From Patagioenas fasciata (taxonomy: Eukaryota; Chordata; Aves; Columbiformes; Columbidae): a stretch of 64,000 bases of DNA. Made by a program: the position numbers and the translations under genes. The notes beneath the pieces were generated by a model that worked only from the letters and a program-made list of their open reading frames with translations, did not search any database and had not been told where the DNA came from. Location of the stretch: assembly GCF_037038585.1 (NCBI RefSeq), contig NC_092541.1, positions 5,583,445 to 5,647,444 of the forward strand, given 5' to 3'. Positions 57,166 through 64,000 of this stretch are shown one piece after another. Positions within the stretch are counted from its first letter, which is position 1; the number at the start of each line of letters is the position of its first letter.

Positions 57166-57258
57166 CTCTCCTTCTGCAGGATTTGTTCTGGAAAACAGCA
57201 GGCAGGCCTGGGCAGAAACCAGGACTGAGGTAATTTTTGTTCTTTTTCTCCTCGGTAG

Positions 57259-57550
57259 TGACTGCAGGCAGAGCCCAGGTGTGGCAGGAGCTGTCAGCAG
57301 AGATCACCGAGGGCATCGGCATCAGCATTAACTGCTTACACCGAGACGTTCAGGGGACTGTGAATATTCAGTGGAACCGTCAGCTTTCAGACCAGGCTTC
57401 ACATCACATTTTAACAGGCTTCACTGGTAATAAACCCGTGTCGGACCCGACAGGTTGGCTGTCGGTGGCGGCAGACCGCCGGTCCAGCGCCCTGTGGCTC
57501 ACCCGGCCCCGGCGCGGGGACGCGGCGGTGTATTACTGCGCCGTGGGAGA
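57259..57550 (+). CDS. T-cell receptor alpha/delta-like V gene segment
   Basis: The exon follows a pyrimidine tract and CTCGGTAG at 57258, with the same split-codon phase as the 44160 segment. It is open to the recombination signal, about 97 codons. Start RAQVWQELSAEITEG, first Cys in ISINCLH, framework-2 Trp in IQWNRQL (Asn replaces the usual Tyr after Trp), WLSVAADRRSSALWLTRP in framework 3 and GDAAVYYCAVG at the end. It belongs to a different V family from 44160 and is the intact relative of the pseudogene at 41.7 kb. The 3' third is very GC-rich and CpG-rich. The open frame continues past the signal but is not coding there. Function depends on an unproven leader exon and a drifted signal. 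Confidence 0.8.
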
Positions 57551-57589
57551 CACGGGGAGAGGAGCCGGGGCTGCGGCCGGGCACGAACC
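57551..57589 (+). promoter_or_regulatory. V(D)J recombination signal, GC-drifted, 23-bp spacer
   Basis: Heptamer CACGGGG (5 of 7; the critical CAC is kept) at 57551-57557, 23 bp of spacer, nonamer GCACGAACC (6 of 9) at 57581-57589. The spacing is exact, but the sequences are weakened toward G/C. Confidence 0.55.
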
Positions 57590-58692
57590 GCCGCGGGCGG
57601 GGAGACAGTCCTGGTGTGCCCGCCAGGGGGCGCTACTGCTTAGACAGCCTCCTCGCCACCCCGGCCCCGCCCGAGCGGCAGCGGCAACTGCCTCAGTATC
57701 AACACCGGCACCGGCATCTCCGGGTCCTCCTTACAGTCGCTGTCTGGGCTCAGCACCTCTTCTCATCGACGGCTCCTGTGGCTCTGTGCTCCTGAAAGCA
57801 GCAAAGAGCTGCACTTGGACAGCACTACATGTGGAGACTGAGATGGTCTGTGCAAGACAGAGAGGGTCTCTTGCCTCCCCAGAAATGTCTCAGAACGTTC
57901 TGGGAAATGTGGTGTTCTCTGGCCTGTCTGTAAAGATCTGCAGCATTGTCTCAGAAATGCATCACAGCCCATCCAGCCCGTGGCAGCCTGGTCCTCCTGT
58001 TGCCTCCATTCTCCTCTCACCAAGGATGCTGAGCTCTTTCTGCCTTTTAGGAAGACAAAGTGACAGTGTAGGCCCTTCACATGAGGACAAGGCACAGGGA
58101 GTTCATGGTGTCACAAGCAAATTGATCCCAAATGCTCCAGAGGGTTGCTCAGTCTAGTGGGTGTCTCATCAGAGCTTATCTCCCTTGTGAAAGCACATCA
58201 GCACCCAGTGTTTTTTCCCCTCCCAAGGACACACACAAAGATCTCAACACAACATTGACACTAAAAGGTTCTGTGGTCATTCCAATTATACAATTATGAA
58301 TTATGCAATTATGAAACCAATGCCCTCAGGAGTTACCAGAGTTGCAATGGGAGTCAGCCCTTACATGGCAAAGGTCCATTCCAACAAACCAGAAATTATT
58401 GTCAGAGCTCCGCCATGTTCTCTTTACTGTGGTCTACCACCTACTCCACAGCCCTGGCAAGGCCAGACTTTCATCTGCGCTCAAGTGGTTACCTTGCCTT
58501 GCAGCCATGGTTACTTTTATTCCTCTGGCACCAACGGACACAACGGATTTACCCCAGCACACCTCTGGTTCCTCTCTCTAGCCTGGGTAGTTGATTCCTT
58601 CCAGACATGACAAAGCTGTTCCAAACAAAGCAGTACGTTGCCCTGAATGAAGCACAAACACATTTAAACAGGGCGACCTCGCCAAGTAGCAC
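57590..58692. other. Spacer; no gene seen
   Basis: 57.6 kb shares 'gggggcgctactgct' with the flank of the 41.7 kb V pseudogene. 58.14-58.69 kb resembles 8.28-8.76 kb, the DNA that precedes the unit A OR relic. Open frames here are not family-like. Confidence 0.5.
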
Positions 58693-58920
58693 ATGGCTCT
58701 GCTTGTCTTTGTCTTCTCCATGGGTCTCCTAACCATGGTGGGAATGGCCTCATGCTTGTCACTGTGGGGAGCAGCCCCTGATGATGCTGATGTAGTTCTT
58801 CCTTGGCAGACTTTCCTTCCCAGAGATCTGCAACACCACCCTTGTCCCCAAAATGCTGGAGACTTTTTATGGCATGAGGACTACCATTTCTGTAGTCAAG
58901 TGGTTTCTGTCAACCCACCA
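58693..58920 (+). pseudogene. Olfactory receptor relic (TM1-TM3)
   Basis: One frame gives LLVFVFSMGLLTMVG (OR TM1). A shifted frame at about 58811-58870 gives SFPEICNTTLVPKMLETF, the OR TM2-loop motif (compare SFLEIWYTTGAVPK in the intact gene). The rest is missing. It is flanked on the left by sequence shared with the unit A relic, so the two descend from the same ancestral position. Confidence 0.65.
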
Positions 58921-59500
58921 CACCTCTGCTGGGACAAGTGTTCCACAAGCAGAGCTGTAGCCTGGCCTGGCTCAGGGGTGCTGGAGGCGCTGGGCAGCTG
59001 GGTGCTGGTGGGAGATGTCCCAGCGTGTACTCTGTGGTTGGGCTGGTGTCTGCAGGTTCCACTGTATCCCCAGGGCAGGATTGGTGCTGTGCCCTGGGGT
59101 GCCTGTGGGGCAGGGAGAGAGTGGAGGACTCTGGGAGTCCCAGGCAGGGTGAGGAGCTGGATTGCCCAGGTACTGGCACTTCACCCCAGTGGTAGTGGTG
59201 CAAGTCTTGTGTGGGAGGAGGTGAGACCCTGATCTCTGGGCATGGTGAGACTGTGTCCTGTGGCCAAATAGATAAAGAGGGTCAATGGCTCTGCCCCAGG
59301 TCTCAAGTAGGAGGAATGTGCATGGAACTTTGCCTGGTTTGTTAGGCCCTGTGTGCCTGAGCCAGAATTTTGAGCTCTGCAGGCTGCAGGACCCTAGAGA
59401 GCCCAACTTTCTATAGGAACACCACCTGCAAACTGTGGACAGTTGGCTGAAAATTGGTAGTTTGGTTCAGGGATGTACAGAGGAAAGACATTTTGTGACA
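58921..59500. other. Spacer; no gene seen
   Basis: Weak similarity to 30.1-30.4 kb. Several open frames in both strands, none recognised. Confidence 0.4.
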
Positions 59501-59900
59501 CTTATGCTTGCATAGCTGGGCTTTCAGAGCCCTCATTCCTCATCCCTCTTCCATGGCAAGCAAAAGCAGAGGACAGAGGTGACATCATCTGAAAGATGCA
59601 CTGAGGAGAGGACTCACTTTGGAAGAGGAGGAGGAGAAGGGGCTTCAGGAGGAAAAAGCAAAGAATTCGGCTGGCTTTTATATCTGCCCTTCCTTGCCGC
59701 AGGACCAGAGGCACCTTAGCAGAGGTAACAATTTTCTGACAAGCTCATCTTGGATGCAAACCATCACAGCTAATTATATGGGCTGTGGTTTTGTTTCCAA
59801 CACTGCTGCCTTTTCATTTCCAGGTTTGTACCATGTCTGCTCCTCAATAAAAAATTCTTCTGATCCCTGGGATTAAAGGTCCCAGGATTTCTAGGGCAGG
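59501..59900 (-). pseudogene. Feather keratin promoter relic without coding exon
   Basis: The TATA (TATAAAA on the minus strand, 59676-59682) and the shared upstream module (to 59900) are as well kept as at live genes. Part of the intron is recognisable near 59530-59640. The exon 1 donor region is deleted, although a GTGAGT remains at about 59616. No keratin coding exon is found down to the OR relic at 58.9 kb, so this is an orphan promoter. Confidence 0.75.
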
Positions 59901-61254
59901 AATGAAACAGTGCAGGCAGACGACTCAGCTCTAGTGCTGAATGGGCCCAGAACTGGCAAGTGGTGTCAGCCTGGGACACTCAGTTGGGGCTGAAATGTCG
60001 CCTTCAGGAAGAAGCTCCAGGACATCCTCAGCTGGATTCCCAAAGAGTCCTGTGCGTGGGGACGTGTCATGTCCTTCTCTTTCCTTCCCTCCTCAGCTCA
60101 CCCCAATTGTCAGTTGTTGTTGCCTCCCCAGGTGTATGCATTGTGCTGCTGGTTTTGACCACATCTTGCGTAACACTACCCTCAGGAAAAACAATTGACC
60201 TATTTTGATTTGTCTCCTCTCTGTGCAGTCTGTCAGTACACATATAGTGCCATGGACTTGCCTGGGGCCTTGCCCTTCCCCAGAATAATCACCTGCTGTG
60301 GTTGTCCTGAAGTGTCCTCTGCAGAGCCCATGGTCAGTCATGCTCCTACATGTGTTCTTGCCTTGTGTGTATGAGCCTGCTAGAGATCCTTTCAGAAGTT
60401 CTGCCTCTGCCTCCTGAACCCTCCTTTTCCTGCTCCTCTAAAGGTCTTAGTCCTCTGCTGCTGATTTCAGGTCACAAGGATGGTTTCACTCAAGTTCAGA
60501 TCCTTTGTTCAATTAAATGTAATAGTATTGGAAGTGCCTTAGCATGGCATGCAGTCTCCATCTGCCTGCCTCTCCAGGCCATGACACAGCTGCTAGAGAG
60601 TTCAAAGGGATGGTGTTTGCAAGGAGAAAGTCTGAGGAATCCTGCGGACCTCATGCAGGCCATCCTTGAGTCGATCTGCATCCAATGCAGTGTACATGGT
60701 GTCTGGGATGGGACACAGGCATCTCCTGTGCACAAATGAATGTCAAATGTACTTTTGCAGCCCATGAATCAAGTACAGTGTCAGGCAGGGGCTGAGACAG
60801 GAATAAACAGGTACTGAATGAAAAGAACATGGAGTCTGACGTTGCTATGCTGTCAGTGGAAGGAAAGACCCTGTGACTTCCACAGGGGTAGCCAAAGAAC
60901 TGATGGCCAGCACCATCATGTCCCACACTGGAATCTCTGTCTGAGTGCCCAGCAACTGCTTCTGGAAGGGACATTGGTTTTGAGGTCGCATCCTCCAAAG
61001 CCTGATGTTGTCCTACAAGGATGTCAAGAAGAGACCCTCTTTCCAAGAAAGGTTCTAAATAGTGAATAAAGCTTCTGAGCCCATCTCCCCTTCTGAATAT
61101 TTGCCTGCCTGAGCTGAGGTCCAACTTGGAGACAGCATAGTTGAGAGCTTCCCTCCTTCCCTTTAATGACCACAGTGAAACCAGTGCCAAGGGAGCTCTG
61201 CTGGGAGCCATGGCTGATTCCCCTCTCTGTGGAACTGCTTCTGAGCTGAAGATC
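59901..61254. other. Distal upstream region of keratin relic
   Basis: Collinear with 53.8-55.04 kb and partly with 32.9-33.06 kb and 38.4-38.78 kb. No coding family recognised. Confidence 0.5.
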
Positions 61255-62200
61255 TAGTGTAACCAAGAGCCAACCTTATTGCTTTCTCATAAGGTAAGAG
61301 ACGCTGTGGAGAAGGGAAGAGCAGGGGAGGTGTGTACCTACAGTTTGAAAGAACCTTTGACACCCTCCTCTGTACTGGTTGATGATGAATGGCTTAATTA
61401 GGAGGCTGATAAGGTGAGTGGAAAATTGGCTGGACTACCAGGCTCAAAGAGTTGTTAACTTGAAGAAACAGGCTGACTGGTACCTCATGATGACCAAAAA
61501 GAGCAATGGCAAGGTTTTGTATCTGGGGTAGAAAACAGACCATGCAGTGACACAGGTTGGGGAGTTGCTGCTAGGAAGCCAGTTCACAGAAGGTGATTTG
61601 TGTTTTTAGGAGACACTTAGCTGAACACAAGACAGTAGAGTGACCTTGCAGCAAAGGCCAACCAGATCTGTGCTGTGATCGCCAGCAGGTACAGGAAAAT
61701 GTGCCTGCCCCTCTGTCTATTTGAGATCACATCTGGAGTACAGCTGCCAGGCTGGGGCTCCTTGGTCAAAGAATTATACCAACATACTGGAGAGTCCAAC
61801 AAGGGCCATCAAGGGGTACATTGTCAAACCTGACAAGTGAGGAGAAGCTGAGAGAACTGGGCCTGCTTATCTTTGAGATGTCTCAGAAAGACCTTCTTAT
61901 TCTCTACAACTACTTAATCAGAGGAGGGAGAGAAGATGGGCCAAGATTCTGGAAGTGCTCAGCAAGAGGAGTAGACTCCAGCAACTAAGACACGGATAAA
62001 TCTGACTAAGCAATAGACTAAAAGAAATAACAACTGGAGCAGGTTTCCCAGGGAGCTTGTGCAATTATTTATCCTGAGAGCTGTTCAAGGCTGGACTGAA
62101 TGTGATCTTGTGCAACCTGGTCTAATGGGATGTGCTCCAAGCAAGGGGTTAATCCATATGGCCTCTGGAGGTCCCTTTCCACTTACATTCTGACTATGCA
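61255..62200 (+). mobile_element. Old CR1 LINE fragment (shared by keratin units)
   Basis: 'ggaaaattggctggactacc', 'agaactgggcctgcttatct', 'gtgatcttgtgcaacctggt' and 'cctctggaggtccctttcca'. Third copy of the fragment at 39.77 and 55.04 kb. Confidence 0.75.
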
Positions 62201-64000
62201 ATTCCCACTTTACCCCTACTCTCCTTGACCCCTGCGTACCCATGGGCATATTTGTCCTCACAATGCCTTTGCCTCAGCAGAACTTTTACTCATTGTTCTC
62301 TGACTGTAGAGAGGGGCAGCTGAAGACAGAAAATCCTGACACCGGCTTGCTTTTTACACACAGGGTACACACTTCTTATGACTGCTGGCTAACAATGCCA
62401 GCAGCTGATTTAGGAATGCTGCATGCTCCTTCTGAGAATTCTAACATACCCATCTGGCTGGCGCCTTGCTTCCTGATGTTGCACTTGCAAAGCACAGCAA
62501 GGAGCTGGATGCCTTCCAAGGGAGGCAGCTCACAGTAGGAGGAGATCTGAATCAGAGGCTTTCAGGCCCTGGGCACATGCCAGCCCTGCTGGGGGACTCT
62601 CAGGCCACAAAGTTCGTCCTCCTGCTGTCTGTGCAGTGCTGGGAACACCCTCTTCCCACCACTCCTGTGGTTGTGGAGACTGCCTCAGTGCTAAAAGCAA
62701 TTGAGGAGATGGACATCTCCAGCAGTGGAGCTCCATGAGCTCTGATGAGTCATGTTAACTGAGAGACATAAGCGCTTGGCTCAGGCAGTGGAAATCCCCT
62801 CTTGATGCCACCCACTATTTAATATTTAGTCGTCTTTTGATGACATGGTATTTATCTTAAGGCATCTTCCTCTGGCCAGCTTCTTCTTTGCTGTCCCAGC
62901 CTCAGCATTTGCAGCTTCAGGGCACCTGGCTCAACCCAGACTTTTTGCTGCCGTGTAAGCATGTCAGGACAGAACCCCTCCCTGCTTTGAAGTTGGAACT
63001 GGTCCCAGACCTCCATGAACACCCTATGATGATCACCAGGGATGGGCTGGATCTTGTTAGAATTTCATATTACTTTGCCTTATTAGGTGCAGAACCCCTG
63101 GATCTGCAGCAATATGGATGTTCTCGAGCTTTGACTTTGTCTCTCATGCACACACTTGGCATGTGAACAGGCTAAATGCCCAAAAAAAAAAAAACTGCAG
63201 CTTGTACCCCAATACACTTTCTCTCTTTCCTGTAATAAGAACACAATCAAACTTCTGTCCAAGTCACAAAAGTCCTAAAGCCCTCTGCTGTCACTAAATC
63301 CACCAGGAATGGCTGGTGCCTGATTCACCTTCTTAGCACTGGGCTTTCAAGGACTCACCTAAATTAGTGCACTTTTTTGCAGGTGAGTAAGTGTGTGCAG
63401 TGTCAGTGCTTATGTACATGTGTGGGCACATGTGTGCAGATGCACATGGAGATGTCTGTGTTTGTACATGAGCTTCCATATGTATCAACATGCAGGTGTT
63501 AGCGTGCCATACCAGCCTCTTTCTCTCTGTTATCCTTCCCTCTGTCAACACTAAAGTGCTCAGTGAGCAAGGTATTGGTCTAGGGTGATCAAAGTAGAGC
63601 CAAAAGGGGATTCTTGACTGTTCACAGAATACATGGAGTGTGGGACACAGTGCTGTGGGCCCTTTCAAGCCACTGTTCCTGGCAAGTGAGGAAGGCTGCT
63701 CCAGACCAAGTGACTGGCCTTGCTTTGACTCTCCCTAGAAATGCTCTCTGGAGCATGTCCTGTGGTTGGGGAGCCTGAGCAGTGGTGTCCTTGAGTAAGC
63801 AGCCTGGGGACTGTCGCAGGCAGTGGGAGGCCTGTGCCTTCCTCCTGAGGACAGATCTTCCTCCTAGTCTGCATGGAGCTCTGCTGGGAGGTAGCTGGGC
63901 AGAAGATCACCTTGAAGGTCAGCACAAATTCCTGTGCAGAGGGTAGAGAGAAGCAGGAGAGAGGCACAGCAGGAAGAGAGGCTGAGGCTGCTGCTTAAAT
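62201..64000. other. Unannotated end of window
   Basis: 62.2-62.33 kb matches 56.1-56.25 kb. A TG/CA-rich patch lies at 63.38-63.5 kb and an A-run at 63181-63193. No V segment, keratin or OR was recognised before the window ends. Confidence 0.4.

Noticed and set aside
56316-57331. Overlapping long plus-strand frames rich in Phe, Ser and Leu
   Set aside because: All three frames stay open across the pyrimidine tract because C/T-only codons include no stops. Not genes.
57237-58157. 306-codon frame containing the V segment
   Set aside because: Everything after the recombination signal at 57551 is germline flank. The V exon ends at the signal.

Overview
This window is vertebrate nuclear DNA and almost certainly avian. 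It carries a cluster of feather beta-keratin (corneous beta-protein) genes with the classic two-exon layout, about twenty CR1-type LINE fragments (the dominant avian retrotransposon), one intact olfactory receptor (OR) gene and T-cell-receptor alpha/delta-like V segments. Feather keratins, OR genes and the TRA/TRD locus are, as I recall, on one microchromosome (27) in chicken, so this may be the equivalent region of another bird. That placement is inference.

Layout. Positions 1-23.6 kb hold two nearly complete copies (A about 1-10.9 kb, B about 10.9-21.5 kb) and one partial copy (C) of a tandem unit of about 10.5-11 kb. Each full unit has a minus-strand feather keratin (1006-1311; 12077-12382; C: 22631-22936), the orphaned 5' half of another minus-strand keratin (3.63-4.15 kb; 14.5-15.0 kb), CR1 fragments, a CA-rich degenerate repeat, a plus-strand feather keratin (7524-7829; 18498-18803), a broken OR gene and more CR1. 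From 24 to 64 kb the order is looser. There is a V pseudogene (25.8 kb), a keratin (31734-32039), a keratin with an altered C-terminus (37392-37694), a V pseudogene (41.7 kb), an intact V segment with a 23-spacer recombination signal (44.2 kb), a nested CR1 (45.2-47.0 kb), the intact OR (48671-49645), a second altered keratin (52833-53135), a second intact-looking V segment (57.26-57.59 kb), an OR relic (58.7 kb) and a keratin promoter with no gene behind it (59.7 kb).

Working together. Eight keratin genes look intact. All have a TATA box, a non-coding first exon of about 35-40 nt, a 289-401 bp intron in the 5' UTR, a 100-101 codon single coding exon and an ATTAAA poly(A) signal. A block of about 200 bp upstream of the TATA is shared by all of them. 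Between successive minus-strand keratins the same order recurs: a plus-strand gene (V segment or keratin), then an OR gene or OR relic, then the next keratin. This suggests an old composite duplication unit mixing skin-appendage, immune-receptor and chemoreceptor genes, which I regard as the most interesting feature here. No tRNA, rRNA or CRISPR was seen. Large stretches are CR1-derived or unrecognised non-coding DNA.
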